A stretch of DNA of 64,000 nucleotides, taken from contig JAODTK010005043.1 in assembly GCA_026419785.1 (NCBI GenBank), forward strand, positions 1 through 64,000. The letters run 5' to 3'. Position numbers and translations under genes: made by a program. Position 1 is the stretch's first letter. Each line of letters begins with the position of its first letter. Source of the DNA: Sclerodactyla briareus. Taxonomy: Eukaryota > Echinodermata > Holothuroidea > Dendrochirotida > Sclerodactylidae. Under the pieces are notes generated by a model. That model was not told where the DNA came from. It made no database searches and worked only from the letters and a program-made list of their open reading frames with translations. This document shows positions 32,846 through 45,178 of this stretch, piece after piece.

Positions 32846-35800
32846 GTGAGTTGAATGAAATTCTTGACATAGTGTGTATTCCATTCATCGCTACACCATG
32901 TGGTGAGAAGTCCCACAATGTCAAGACACTGTATAGGCCTAGGGAGGTTGAAACTTAACTGTAAATTGGCACCTGCATATCTGTGTGTGTTATCTAGTGT
33001 TTTGGGGGTCTAATACAGAATAAGTCCTTCACTTCAGTTGATTTCGTATATGAGACTTAGGTGCCTTTTTCTAGTCGTAGGGCACATGCTCATGTCTCAC
33101 ATTGTGGGGCAAGATAAAATTCATTCAAAGAGCCTTTCTTTATGTCACTGTCCCCTTGTCCTCAGCCACGAAGCTACCCATAATGTAGTAATCTATCATT
33201 TTGTCTTATTATAATGTAGAACATAAATTTAGGTTTTTCACATTTAATTATTTCTAATGATTCCTGCATTTCATGGACATCGGTGTGAGATGCATAATCC
33301 ACTTCATTGCCATGGTTTGTGGCTCAGCTGGTTGGGGGCTGATTTTCTGGCCGTGCCTTGTGGGGAGGTGTCCTCAATAGCTTGGGCCTACTGTTTTTTT
33401 TATAATTTTTGTTTTTATGCAATAATCTCTTCACTGACCTCCTTTCAGCCTTGAATATTCAGAAAAATAAGCATCAATTATTTTGAAAATTATTGCCCCA
33501 TCGTTCAATACATCATCTACAAGAACTTCAGTCAAAATTACACAACTCAAATCATTTCTATTTTAAAGAAGTGGGGGGTGATCATCCGCGAATTTCCAAA
33601 ATGCCGGCCGTCAGTGAAAGATATTTGTTCAACATCACCACAGGGACCTATTCCACCACATTAGGTATTTTGAACCTAATACTATCGTTCCTCCGCAGGA
33701 TTTTTTTTCTTCTCATTCCTAGTTTGTCAATTAGTCAATACATGATTGTTGATGTCCTATTGAAAACTGGGAAAGTCCTTTCTTGGGTAATCTGATGGTC
33801 CACTGTAAATTTTTTTCTTTCTGAGATTCCCTCCTGCTTTTGTGCCTGCTCCACCTAGTGAGCCACATCAATATATATAGCCCTCCATATCCCTCCCCCC
33901 AATAATTGCTGTGGAACTGCACCTGTTGAATATGAATGGTAGGAAATAACTGATTATTCGCTACACACTGGTTTTTTCGTATATGATTGAAATTATTCAC
34001 AGCCACTATGAGCGCCGTTTTTTGTGCACGTAACCGCGTGGACCAGATCCTGCGAGAACGAGACGACCGTCCCAATAACCATCACTTTTCCGAGATTGCC
34101 TTCGCGCAGTGCGCCTCTATTAGAATGATACGCTTTTAATGTCAAGGTCATAGGGTACACTGGTCTCTTGACGTTGCCATAACATGTGTGCATACACTCT
34201 GTCAGAACTCCTTACGAAAATTACAACCATCCTCCACCAAAACAGACCCCCCTATACTTATCTATCAACAATACCATTGTAAAAGATCGAATGAATTGGT
34301 TGCGTTTCTCGAAAGTGTGCAGTTGAAAGTAGGCCGTAATGAGAGAGTATGGAGATAATCTTGTGTCTGTACTTTAGACGTTCAGTGGTGAGCATACGCA
34401 CTCAGAACATGGGAATGCTTATACTATTTTGGTTGAATTCCAACTATAGTATATGATGCACACACATTTCAGAGCGAATAATTTGCTACATATTTGAGTC
34501 AGTTGGATGCAATTTTAATGACAACAATTTCCCTGGCTGTGGCAAGTCCACCTTTTACTAATAAAACATAAAAGTGAGACCCCTACTGTAGTATTGCATG
34601 GGCGGGAGGACTCCATAAAACAGCCTTGACCTATTTTTTGCTCTTGGTCCTGATGAGGTTTAAGAGCATACTGATGTAAAATGTTCGCAGGTGTCAGTAC
34701 AGGTATGTTGGAACAGTGAACCTGCTCATCATTCATGGTAATAATTCCACAGGGCTGAATCGTTGCATTAGCTTTGTTTTTTCATGTGAAGTGTTCATTC
34801 GAGTAGGAAGAACAATCGAGCGTCCCCCTCCCGTCCAATCTGCAACAAAAACCAAACATCCCTGCATCTCTGTTGAAACAGGCGGGTTGGGACTTTTGGA
34901 GAAATGGGTCATGTGATCGCTCCTCCTCAAACCCCAAATGTTCTTACTGAATCACCATCCGATGGGAGGCTTACTATGTGGTCTTAGTGGTCAAATGATA
35001 ATCATAATCATCCTGCTAGATTATTGCATCATCGTTATGTGATCTGAATCGACCAAAGGTAAAAAAAAAAAAAACAAGGGTCACGCTAACCCCGATTATC
35101 ACTATTTTGAAAATCCAACAATAATTACAGTAGACACCTTCTTCATGTCTACATTATCTACATATAACAGACAATTCACCATTCAACATAATAATTGGGG
35201 AGTACAAAATCCAGAAGGTGTCAAAATTAAATAGTTGTTCATCATGTTTTGCTATACGTTAAACAAACTAGAAATGAAGTTGAAGGCATTGGAAATAAAA
35301 ATGTGGGAAAAAGCAAGTCACCAGATAGCGGAATCGAATCGGGCAGATTATTAGATTCCTCGGAATCTGTAATAATTGGGATTATACAATATTGACCCTG
35401 TCTGGGTCTCTTTCATCCTATTTCCTTCTGTACATGTTACTGTATGTACGGTTGGCAAAGAAGTATTGCAAAGGGACAGGGATGAATAACACACTTGAAC
35501 TTCATGAAATTGTCTGTCCTTTTATAGTCCAACTCACTGCATGGAATATTCCATTGTTTCCTTCATTTTTGTTTTGCTGTTCATACATTTTTCCACAGAT
35601 TGACATCTTGCTTTCATTATTTTTGCCTCCACGTGTTAGCGACGTTGAATGCCTATGAATTGCTTCATCACACTGAGCCCAGTGAGTTTCATGTCTCTCT
35701 TGATCATTGAATCTGTCAGGGTTGGGGGCCCTTCCTGTGATGCATGCTATTACAACATAGCAGCAACACTGGGTTCTCGCTGTTGGCCACACAGTTTTGA

Positions 35801-38566
35801 ATGATGTGCAGTCTGCTTAAACTTAAATTCCTGCTCCCATTTTCAGAGGCTCCTGTTTATATGTGTTCCCCCCCTAAAAATTGGCAGGGCAGAAAAGTTC
35901 AGGGCAAGAGACAGGGGCATAGCTTCACGGGTTTCATTGGAATCCTTGGGAGGGGGAGGGGGGATGAAGGAACTATCGCCCTGTGAATGTTCATATGCTT
36001 GGTGGATTTGAATTACGCATTTCTTGTCATGTCAGAAATCAGGAAGAGGCGTTACTGCTGACCATTGTGTCATGTGTGTGGTGTGCATGTGCGGCACACA
36101 TTCTCGCGAGCTGGATTCTCTGAAACCGCAGTTACTCAATTTCGAATTAATTTTAGCGGAAAATTGTTAGTGAAGTGCAGTAGTCTAATTTGGGATCATG
36201 GATTATGTGAGCTAGCATTTCAAGAACCATTCTTCCTGGATGGTGATGCTTGGTTGAGGGGGGGGGGGGGGGTGGGTGGCAGGACACAACCGAATTCTAC
36301 GAATTTCCACCTGAAGTGGAACGAAGAAGATTTTTTGGTCTCTCATTGGTCTATTCAGCCTCTATACCATACACTGAAATCACATTAATTCTGAGTTCGA
36401 AGCTGGACATGTTCTTCCCTGCTCCCATCCCCCTCCCCCCCGGAATAGTTGAACGATAATAAAACATGACATATCACTGATCTGAAAGGGTTTTTTGTAT
36501 CCTACACAGGTTGGAGTTTAACAATTTCCCTGACAAGCCTCATCTTCCCCACCACTGAAGTATAAGTGTGTACCCTGTCCATATAGAAAGGTGGAATTTA
36601 CATCAGATGGGTTTGCATTGTTGCAGTTTGAGTTTTTGCCCAAATCTTCTTTACTGATTATGCCCCTTGAATATCCATACTCTTCCAACACTGTGGATTG
36701 CACTGTAATGGGTCCGATGAATGGTTTGTACAGAAAGTCCCTGCTGTTTCCACCTCTGATCTTCCTCTATATGGTAACCTAGTAAACGCATTTTGTCCAG
36801 TGGTCCCAGGTTGCACCATTAATAAGCTACTGGATTGCACATATATTTACATAGTCCTTGGGTCACCAGGTCAAAGTCTGAAAACCTCGTATATGATACC
36901 GTGTGCAACAAAATTATGTAAGATGCTACATATAGCTTCAGTTGGCCGTATGGAGTAGATACTCCAGACTGATTTGGTGCAACGTTCATATGTTCCATTG
37001 AGAGCAGCAAAGATTAGAAGATGTTGAGAGCTGCCCAGGGCTCAGCCACTAGGGGTCAGGGTGGCAGGGGGTCATGACCCCCCAACTTTTGGGAAGGCCT
37101 CCTAATGATTATTTTTTCCACCCACAAAATGCTTCCATCACCTGCTTTGGACCCCCCCCCCCCCAATTGCTCTGACCACCTAACTTCCATACAGTGCTAG
37201 GCCCTTAGAGCTACTCCTTATCTGAGAGTGTATTGGTTGGTCATTTTTATTGGCTGGTTCCTATTATATTTTTGGTTTAATCCGCCGGTCTTTTGAGGTG
37301 AACAGCGTTTGAGTCTGGAACCCTATATTAACAGCCCAGGCCACGAATTTGAGCTTTGTTGGGTAGCTTCTTGTTGGAGGTGTGAATCCCTTATTAAATA
37401 CATGTAAGAACAAAGTGCTATTCTGGGCCTTCTTTTGACGATCGAGTAAGTCCATTAAGGGTTCCGAATGCATTTAAGGGTGGTAGGCCTTCGTAGCCTA
37501 AGTTGATGCTGCATCAGCACATGTGGTATGGTGTCCTCAGTTGGCTAATTCTCCTATACAACTGACACCATAATACCTGGGGATGAAGCCATGGGCTAAT
37601 AAATATCTACTGCCTACTTAGTTACAGCTAAGTAAAAACTAAAGTGCATTTTTTTTTTATGAGTGCCATTTGTAATTTACAAACTTGAATAAAACTTGCA
37701 TCGGTAAATGGAATTAAAATTGGGAAAAGAAGATATTCTCATTTTGGAAGGCTGCACTTTCTTATAGATTGGTTTTATATACACTCTATGCTGCCAGCTG
37801 TGCCCTATTGCTTCCTGTTAGGTTCAATTCCAACCTTTCTCGCTGGAATCAGATTGCGTCACATGACTTCCTCATTGCACTCTTTGTCCATTGTGATGTC
37901 CGGCCTTTTAATAGCCTTTCTTTATACTCATTCAACACTAATGGGTCTGACTGTAAAATGACCACCAATTTTCAGTCAGTGACCCATGGCTATTCAGGGG
38001 CTTATGTAGAGGCAATTAACTTAGTTACCTGTGAACCCTCCTCGCAAAGACTAACAAAAGTTTTATGGCTGGGGGTTCGCTGTATCTGGTGTTTGACTTA
38101 CAGTACCGTCCTGTACAGGACCTGCAATACAGTTTTAGAAGCTACTGTATGCTGGTCATGGAGCCAATGCGCAGGTGGCATAGTGTAATCATCAACTTTC
38201 CATCATTTCCGCCACAGAGCAAGCCCCTTTCTATTGAGGGTCATCTAACTCATTGCAGGCACAGCTGTGGAGAAAAAATTATATATTGATTATTTTTTTT
38301 GGAGATGTAAGCATCTCCTCACCCACTGTCACCAGAAATATTATTTCTCAGTTTTTAGAGCATTGATCATTTCTATGCATTCATGACCAAATTTTAGGGG
38401 TTTAGAAGAATTTGAGGGGAGTGGTGGTTGAAGCCCCCACTAGCCAGGCCACCTGGCCCCACCCACCCCCATACAGTACATGTAGAACCACTATGTAGCA
38501 GAAAACAGTTTGTGGGATGAAATCAATGGTTACACTGTATTTCGGGTTCTGGTGTGCAGTGCATGG
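32846..38566. other. Long stretch without a supported gene
   Basis: Mostly plain AT-rich sequence that could be intron. Good acceptor-like sites occur at about 35600, 35836 and 36510, but no frame with a donor and motif follows. A 139-codon plus-strand frame (37769-38188) and a 69-codon minus-strand frame (37264-37473) are not recognisable. Repetitive traces are a GGGGTCATGACCCCCCAACT segment at about 37063, also near 39915, and G/C runs at 36258-36272 and 37152-37164. Confidence 0.35.
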
Positions 38567-39374
38567 GCGTCGATCTGTTTTTGAAAGTGGGGGGGCACAT
38601 CAATATGCAAATGACCAACTGAGCGGAGCGCCACCATTGTGTTGGCGCGAGCGTACAAGAGGAATCTTTTTTAGCTTTTCATTTCATAATCCCTCCAGAT
38701 CGCCGGAAACGGCACTTGCCAGCTCGAATAGCGCCCATCTACATGTGGATTTGAGTAAAGACAACAAAAAAGTTGTCATTGTGCATACTAAGATGATTTC
38801 CGCATTATCATCACACATGGTATTTTTATTACCTCTTCTACTCTAGCTTCGTTTGCGTGGGATCCTGGGTCTGCCCAACTGTCCCGGGTGGGATTGACGG
38901 GAAAAGACTAGCGTCGGGATCATTCCAATTGGGGGCAGTAAATATTTGGGTCCGAATTTTACAATTCAGTCATCGAAGACATACGCGAGGCGCGCGAAGC
39001 GCGTGGAATTTTGTGCATGTTTTTCACCGGGCATTTATTGACAGACTCACAGAAATTTCCACGAATTTTCGCCCGAATCTTTCATCTCAGACAAATTGGG
39101 GGGGGGAGTCTCCCCCCAGGCTTCTGAAATTTTCGAGTGAACCAATGATTCAAAGCATTCACAGGCATATTCACAACCAGCCTGTGGAAAACGCCATTGA
39201 AAATTTATCTACTTGTTTGGCCATTCAATTTAAAAATTCGCGCGCACTCGGTATGAAACATGGGTAATCCGTCATTTCGTCTAGTGGGGTCCAGATCCGC
39301 TTTCCCCTGGATCCGCACCTGGAATAGTGGACTTACGACAATTTTCCTCCAACGCGATATTGTCTGTTAGACAA
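38567..39374 (+). repeat. Interspersed repeat family C, copy 2
   Basis: Direct partner of 909-1672, with the same landmarks in order: GGGGGGCACATCAATATGCA, a monomer-like unit (GAGCGCCACCAT, GGCGCGAGCGTACAAGAGGA, CCGGAAACGGCACTT), GGCGCGCGAAGCGCGTGG, a G tract with AGTCTCCCCCCAGGCTTCTG, CAAAGCATTCA, CACTCGGTATGAAACATGGG and CAACGCGATATTGTCTGTTA. It is somewhat better preserved than copy 1. A 136-codon frame running through it (38857-39267) is not shared by copy 1. Confidence 0.8.
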
Positions 39375-40177
39375 TAATTGAATCATTTAGTGATTATCAT
39401 CCAAATCATGATTATCACTGTGATCCACCGCACACCCACTATAATAGAATGACCAGGTGCCTAGTAAGCACGTTTCATCAGGTTCAGTAAATTGGGGCAG
39501 AACAACTCACCAGTAAAAAAGGTTAGTGGATTTCATTGTTCATGTTTATATGCACAACTTGTAGCAGTACTGATCGCGCAAAAACTCGGCCACCAAATCC
39601 ATAATTAAAAAAACTTAATTTTTACTACTTTGCTAAAATTTCTTCCCTTAATTTCCGAATTTGGTTATTTTCGTTCGGGTTTTCACTCCTCAAATTATCT
39701 TGCAACCCGGCTCGACCCAGTCTCGTATATTATGACTGATTTGCCTCAACATTTGGTTTTGTACGTATCCGTGATATACTTTACCATCTTACTATACTGA
39801 TGATTTACAATATCCCTACCTTGTGTTGAAAAAATGAATGAAAGAATGTTTTGCCAATTAGCAATATACGGTGTTCTGCTGGACTATTTCAATCCAAGGC
39901 TCAGTCTTGTGGGGCGTGACCCCCAACTTTTGGAAGTCCTCCGTACATTTGTGTTTTTCACTCTTGATACTGGGAACTCCAACTTTCAGCCAGGAGAATT
40001 GCGCCCTTGACTATTAACCATCAATGGTGATGGCAGTGCAAGCTGTTTGAGCACATCAGTGAACAATGTGTCCTCATGCCTTCATGCATTCATAGGCCGC
40101 TGCAGACTAACAATTTTGGAAAGGGGAAAAAGTGCTGATGAGTTGGCCTAGTACGGAACCCTTCTTATCATTTGCAA
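39375..40177. other. Spacer, no gene recognised
   Basis: AT-rich, with GGGGCGTGACCCCCAACTTT near 39912, a small repeat also seen near 37060 and 1770. No exon support. Confidence 0.4.
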
Positions 40178-40420
40178 ACATGTTTTGCCGAAACAACAGA
40201 AAGCAGCCCACGCGCTCGCGAAGCGTGCGAAAAAATGTTGCCATGTTTTTTCGGCGTTTGATCGAAAAATTAAGGCCAGTTCGCAATCATTTTTAGGCAT
40301 TTCCTTTCTCCTTCACTTTTGCCTTTTTCTGTTCAGATTTTCGCCGAATTATTGTCAATTTTTGCCCCCGAAAATTTTTTCAACGCGGATAACCTCGCGC
40401 CCTCAAAGGCTAACGCAATT
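40178..40420 (+). repeat. Partial family C copy (central part)
   Basis: CGCGCTCGCGAAGCGTGCGA-AAAAATG, a T-rich stretch (TTGCCTTTTTC), TTCGCCGAATT and TTTTTGCCCCCGAAAATTTT match the middle of family C (1215-1390) but lack both ends. Open frames of 79-100 codons overlap it. Confidence 0.5.
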
Positions 40421-41204
40421 TTAGTAAGTCTGAGCCAGAAGTCAAGCAGTTGGGATTTACAATTAAGGAATTGTGAACAAAAACTACTGTCAGAGCTTAA
40501 GTACTCTGTCCAGACTGAGCTTAGCTCAACGATTTATGCGGTGAAGCGAACTGGTACGTGCCATGTGATTTCACCTGTTTGCAGAAGAAAGGAAAACTTA
40601 GAATCCGCCACTGAGGTCTAGATTTATGTTTTCACTCTGTCGGCAGCATGGCGTAAGACATTTCTGACTAGGCGATGGGCTACATTTATTATGGCCCTGT
40701 GAGAGGGGTCCCCTTTGAAAAATTTCCCCCCCCCCTTTGAAAAGTCTGGCTTTATGTCAAATTCATGTCTAAAATGTGATTTTTTTTTGGGCGAAAATGT
40801 TCTGTTCACCAAGGGCAGTAAGTAGTTCCTCTTCTTTTTTGTTTATTGGCCTGAATCCTCCCTCCCATGGCCCCCCTTAGTTGGTTCTAGAGAAAGACCT
40901 GAGTCAGACCGGTTAGCCCATTCTAGAGAAACCCAGGTATATTTTTCGGCTTTTGTCCGTAGGCTCGTAACCGTTTCTTTCGACGGAAATGTTTGACTGA
41001 ATATCACAAATTGTCGATTTTTGTTGCAATTCCATGAAGGGTAACCACCAAAGTCACAGGTGCTCATTTTCGCACGGTTTCCCCTCCTGGTATAGTCTAT
41101 GAATTTAAAAAATGCTTCTCATTCTTGCTAAATTATACGTTTCTTGCCTCGGTTTTGTTAAGATAAAAATTTCATCCTATCCCTTCTTCGGAAAAACAGC
41201 CTGA
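40421..41204. other. Spacer, no gene recognised
   Basis: Includes CCCCTTTGAAAAATTTCCCC-type repeated words (CCCTTTGAAAA at about 40710 and 40734). No supported exon. Confidence 0.35.
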
Positions 41205-41560
41205 AAGTTAACGCCTGAAATTGCCCAGTCAGTTTTCGTACCGAATTTGGAACTTTGGACAGGCTTAATTTTCAAGCTGATTTCATGCTTATTTTTCAGG
41301 CTTACAAAAAGCCACACTAAAACTGAACAAGCGGGGAAATTAAGCTTGAAATTTTGGTGGATTTCAGGCTATAAGCCTGAAAAAGTAGGCGATTTCCAGT
41401 CTAAATCGAATCAAGCCTGAAATCCCTTGTCGATTTCAGGCTTAAGCCTGAAATTTGCTGTTATGCAATTTCAAGCTTAAACAAGCCTGAAATCTGGTGA
41501 TTTCATACTTAATTAAGCCCTAACTCATGGTGGTTTCCAGGCTTAATCCAGTTGGGACTC
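41205..41560. repeat. Cluster A of palindromic TTTCAGGCTTAAGCCTGAAA half-sites
   Basis: GCCTGAAA or its complement TTTCAGGC, with variants such as TTTCAAGCTT, recurs about fifteen times in ~350 bp in both orientations. The two halves join as a perfect 22-bp palindrome at 41433-41454, whose central 20 bases are TTTCAGGCTTAAGCCTGAAA. Spacing is irregular, so it is not a simple tandem array. It may be a degraded palindromic satellite or a cluster of protein-binding sites. Confidence 0.7.
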
Positions 41561-42437
41561 ATGGCCAGTTTTTGAACAAAAATGATTGAAAGAAACAGGC
41601 TGCCTGATATTTATTGCTTATAATATATAGGCAGTACAGTTACCAATTTCAGTACCTGTTAAATTCCAGATATGGTAACATATGGTGATAAGATGAAAGG
41701 TGGGTGAAGGAGTGGTGGGTTAAAAGAAGGTGGACTCATATGGTTCAAATTAATTTTGGCTTATTTTCTCATATATTGGTCTTAAAAACATATAGGCCTA
41801 ATCGTATGGTGCTTATACTTATAACCCTGTGCTGTGGAGTCTTAGCATATTTCAATTGATTGGGCTATTATAAGTATGGGCTCACTTGTTCAAGTTATTT
41901 CTGCATATTTTCGCCATATCTTGAGGAAAGATTTACTGTATGCATTTCATCATATGATATATAGAGTTGCCTTGTTTGAAACCTGACCTTGGTCTAGTCT
42001 ACAACACTTCAACTGGTCACTTGCAACCATGGCAATATATGAAACTCTTATTGAGCTATTGATCATTACAAACTAAGCACAACTCCCCATATAATTTACA
42101 TCTTAGCACTTTATTACCAAATTAGCTTAGCTAGAAAGTCAGCTTGGTCTAACTGAGACATTGCATTTTATTTATTAGATGGCATGTACAGTTAGTACAA
42201 GCAATAGCACAATCAGAAAAATTTAGAGGATCTGCATATGGGGCCTATTTGTTGTTTGCAGTTTTGATACCAGCACCATTCAAGCCTAGGTAGACCTGCC
42301 AACTAGAAACCTAATACTCAGGTTTCATATTTCATTACTTAATTTCAGATCATGTGAGAGCTTCTAACTTCATTCTACTTCTGATTCATACCATTCAAAT
42401 CCAATTCTGTATTACGTGATTAGGTATATGTACTCAC
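41561..42437. other. Spacer between motif clusters
   Basis: AT-rich and free of the GCCTGAAA motif over most of its length. No exon with compatible phase to the 42.4 kb candidate was found here, although a donor-like GTGAGC on the minus strand at about 41880 was examined. Confidence 0.35.
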
Positions 42438-42493
42438 CAGTCAGTTTTCCCAATGTGATTCCTTGTTAGATGCCTTCTCTCAATAAATTCACA
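42438..42493 (-). CDS. Candidate 56-bp exon (minus strand), downstream of 42648-42721
   Basis: On the minus strand: an acceptor-like TTTGTCAAGCATACAG, then 56 bases reading CEFIERRHLTRNHIGKTD plus two bases, then TG|GTGAGTACA, a consensus donor. It begins in phase 0, which fits the phase-0 end of the candidate exon at 42648-42721. The hydrophilic protein-like composition is encouraging. No homology is recognised and the next exon was not identified. Confidence 0.3.
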
Positions 42494-42647
42494 CTGTATG
42501 CTTGACAAATAGTTACTTGCAAAGCATTCTGTGTACTACACTACACAGAGACAAAAACAACTGAAATCTACATCTATCCCTGGGAACTGACCCTTTTTCT
42601 CCTGTCTTCCTGCCACATGTATTTGAACTTCCCCCCAAAACATTTAC

Positions 42648-42721
42648 CTTTGAAACTAACCAATCCCAGTGTTTCTGACTGTTGACCCCCTCATCATGTC
42701 CAAATGCCAAGTATAAATAGC
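42648..42721 (-). CDS. Candidate 74-bp exon (minus strand) with a YLAFGHDE motif
   Basis: Minus strand: acceptor AGGAAATTCAG, then two bases and 24 codons reading YLYLAFGHDEGVNSQKHWDW then LVSK, ending AAG|GTAAATG (donor with a weak +5). The YLAFGHDE string resembles the GHDEEVGG region of M20-family zinc peptidases such as PM20D1-type carboxypeptidases, where aspartate and glutamate residues act in metal binding and catalysis. Here the second glutamate is replaced by glycine and the following residues diverge. The acceptor lies at the edge of the GCCTGAAA motif cluster. Exon plausible; family assignment weak. Confidence 0.3.
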
Positions 42722-43100
42722 CTGAATTTCCTGAATAAGCCTGAATTTTGGTCTATGGCATCCCCTACCAACAGTGTGTGTGTTTTATGTATAGAAATAT
42801 CTAAGTCTGATGAATGCTTGTAAACCTAAGTCCGCAAATATCCTATCCCCTTCACTGTGCAGGGATCCCCAATTCCTGAAGAAACAAGTCACTCTCTAGT
42901 CAGTTTGAGGCCTGAACTTTAAGCCTGAAATAATTTTAAATAAGAATGAAAAAGATTCAGATGGGGCCAGAAGTCAGTTTTAAACCTGGTGGGATCCTGG
43001 AATTAGGTTTTTAGCTTGAACTTAGCAGAATAATCACCAGGCTCATTTCAAGCACAAAACAGTCTTAATTCTGACTTATTTTCATACTTATTTCCAGAAG
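42715..43100. repeat. Cluster B of GCCTGAA-type half-sites
   Basis: Looser than cluster A: AGCCTGAATTT, AAGCCTGAATTTT, GGCCTGAACTTTAAGCCTGA and diverged forms (AGCTTGAAC, CAGGCTCATTTCAAGC). Together with cluster A it brackets the two minus-strand exon candidates. Confidence 0.5.
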
Positions 43101-44004
43101 GATATGGCGCATTACAATGAGAATAGCCGACGCGCGCCACAATTGTTTGCTGTGCTCGTTTTCGGACAATGGGCCACGGACTGTTGAAATTGAAGTGCAT
43201 CGATATAGTATTTTTCAAATTGGAGTGCATCGTCTACGTGCATTTCAGCTGGCTAGAATGCGAATTCTGGAAGCAATTTGTACATCGAGTCCAGAAATTA
43301 CAAATTGCACTCAAAATATTTTCTCACGGAATCTCATAGCTTTTGTGCACGTGGTCTACAGTTACTGACAGCGAAACAACCATCATGAAAACCGAAACGG
43401 ACAAAGTTTTTGCATATTTTCGTGGACATCGATAAAATCCAAACGTCCAAACTTGACAAGATTGCCAAATTTTTGCTCAATCATCGGGCTTTTCGACAAG
43501 AGAAATCGGCATCTGATGACATTGTGGGTCATTCATCCACTGTTGGCAAGGTTTGTATGCCTAAATTGTGCCTATCTTTGCAGCGGATTTGCTCCTCGAT
43601 CTGCGAACTTGTTTTTTTTTACTTCCATAATGTGCTGGAGCAGTCTGACTCCTCATCCGCCACTTATGCCAGCGCCCATTCGTGTTATAATCAATGGACT
43701 TTTTATTGTGAATCTACCTTTGTTTAAAAGACAACAAAAACAGTCTCACTTTAGTTTCTGAGTGAGGAAGCTTGCATAAACTCACCCGCCAGAATATGCC
43801 TTCAAAATTCAATCGCTCACGACACTGCAGAAGCAACGGTTACAGGTCTTCTTCCCGCCAATGCGCAGAAATTTTGGGCAATCGGGTTCGGAAAAAAGGC
43901 TACTGGGTCTTTGAGAGCCTGGTGTACTCATGATTTTCAGCCCACACAGACACTTAACGAACACGTGTGTAAACGGACTGTATTTGTCTTCATCGAGGAT
44001 CAAA
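43101..44004. other. Spacer with overlapping unassigned frames
   Basis: Three plus-strand frames of 83-105 codons overlap between 43117 and 43761, and an acceptor-like CCTATCTTTGCAG occurs at 43583. None shows a domain or a matching donor. Left uncalled. Confidence 0.3.
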
Positions 44005-44110
44005 AAATGGGTGGGGGACATTTGATATATGTCCCCCCCCCACTGCGAAAAGTGGGGGACATGTCCACCCTTCCCCCCCCCCCCCCCCCCCCCCAGGATT
44101 CACGCCCATG
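44005..44110. repeat. GGGGGACAT...ATGTCCCCC hairpin repeat, copy 2, with C22 run
   Basis: GTGGGGGACATTTGATATAT-GTCCCCC, then AAGTGGGGGACATGTCC, then 22 consecutive C at 44073-44094 (the longest homopolymer in the window) and CAGGATTCACGCCCATGG. Shares its core with 26150-26215. The adjacent GGGCGTG-like word also begins family C copies. Confidence 0.7.
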
Positions 44111-45044
44111 GTTCAGTGGGACTTCATCCGGTTGATAGTCTGATATGGCAGATAGGCTGTATATCTATGGCTATGCATGGCTTTTAGGATACTTTCACCG
44201 ACCAACATGTATGATTCTGAACAGGGGTCAATATGAATCAGGGAAACTAACTGTAATCAAACCTACCCCAACAGGTATGACACCATCTCATAATACATCC
44301 TCCCACCCCAAGATTGTTGAGTCACATTTCTGTGTCTCATGTCCACTGTACATTATCCAATGTACTGCAGCTCTCAAGTGGTGTCCTTCCACTGGTCTTA
44401 CAGTGTGGGTAATGACAATCTAACTAAACTTTCCGATTTCTGCCCATTGGAATTCCGCAAACGAAATGAAATAGACATCTCACTTGCCGTTGTGAACTTG
44501 TGACACTGTCCTCCTAATTGGAGTCAATAATGCCTGTTTCAGAATAAATGGTGGCCATTGCAATTCAGCTCCCACACCCACCAACGCGGGGCACATCCAT
44601 AATACAGTATTGCATGTTTTGGTTCCATGAAAACAATTTGTAGGCTTCAGCAATGTACCTGTTAGCTTTGGCACAATGACTATTCTGGGTGACAAGGCTC
44701 TTGGAGCCTTGGAATCACTTGAGCTTCTGAAGCGATAGATTTGCATTGTGTAACTTTGTTTCATGCATTCCTAACATCCCATGCATGCAGGGGCTTGCTC
44801 AGCTTTGTGCATAAGTCATAGACAGATAAAAACGTGGTTGTGACAGATAAGTAATTTTATTGCTCCAGTTATCATGCGTATTCCTCAAAGACACTGCACA
44901 ATGTATAACATGTAGCTTTGATGCATTAAATAAAACTAATTATCATTTTTACATACCAGTTTAATATTTGTTTAGTATAAATGTAACTGGAATATATGAT
45001 GGAAGACTCCTAATCATGTCACCCGTTTCACATTTCACTTTCAG
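44111..45044. other. Spacer upstream of exon candidate
   Basis: No recognised element. It ends in a strong pyrimidine tract CCCGTTTCACATTTCACTTT-CAG serving the 45045 exon candidate. Confidence 0.35.
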
Positions 45045-45178
45045 TACTTCCAACTATCAAGTTTTGAAATCTCTCTGATGATGTTGAGTACAAAGACCAT
45101 TTGTCAGTTACTTGGCGTGTGCGGTTTTTCTGCCGACTTGTTTTCTTGGGGGTTGCTTTTATATTCTTTTCCTCCAAA
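45045..45178 (+). CDS. Candidate 134-bp exon, membrane-protein-like
   Basis: A strong acceptor (CACATTTCACTTTCAG) is followed by a single open frame of 44 codons plus two bases and then AAA|GTAAGTAC, a consensus donor. The other two frames hit stops. The product begins YFQLSSFEISLMMLSTKTIC and continues with a hydrophobic LLGVCGFSADLFSWGLLLYS, consistent with a membrane segment. It does not splice in phase directly to the candidate exon at 52683, so an intervening exon would be needed or they belong to different genes. No family recognised. Confidence 0.35.

Noticed and set aside
35320-35400. tRNA-like B-box (GGAATCGAATCGG region) on either strand
   Set aside because: No A-box at the right distance and no cloverleaf with an acceptor stem could be drawn.
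38857-39267. 136-codon open frame in repeat family C
   Set aside because: The sister copy at 909-1672 has stops and indels in the corresponding region, so the frame is accidental.
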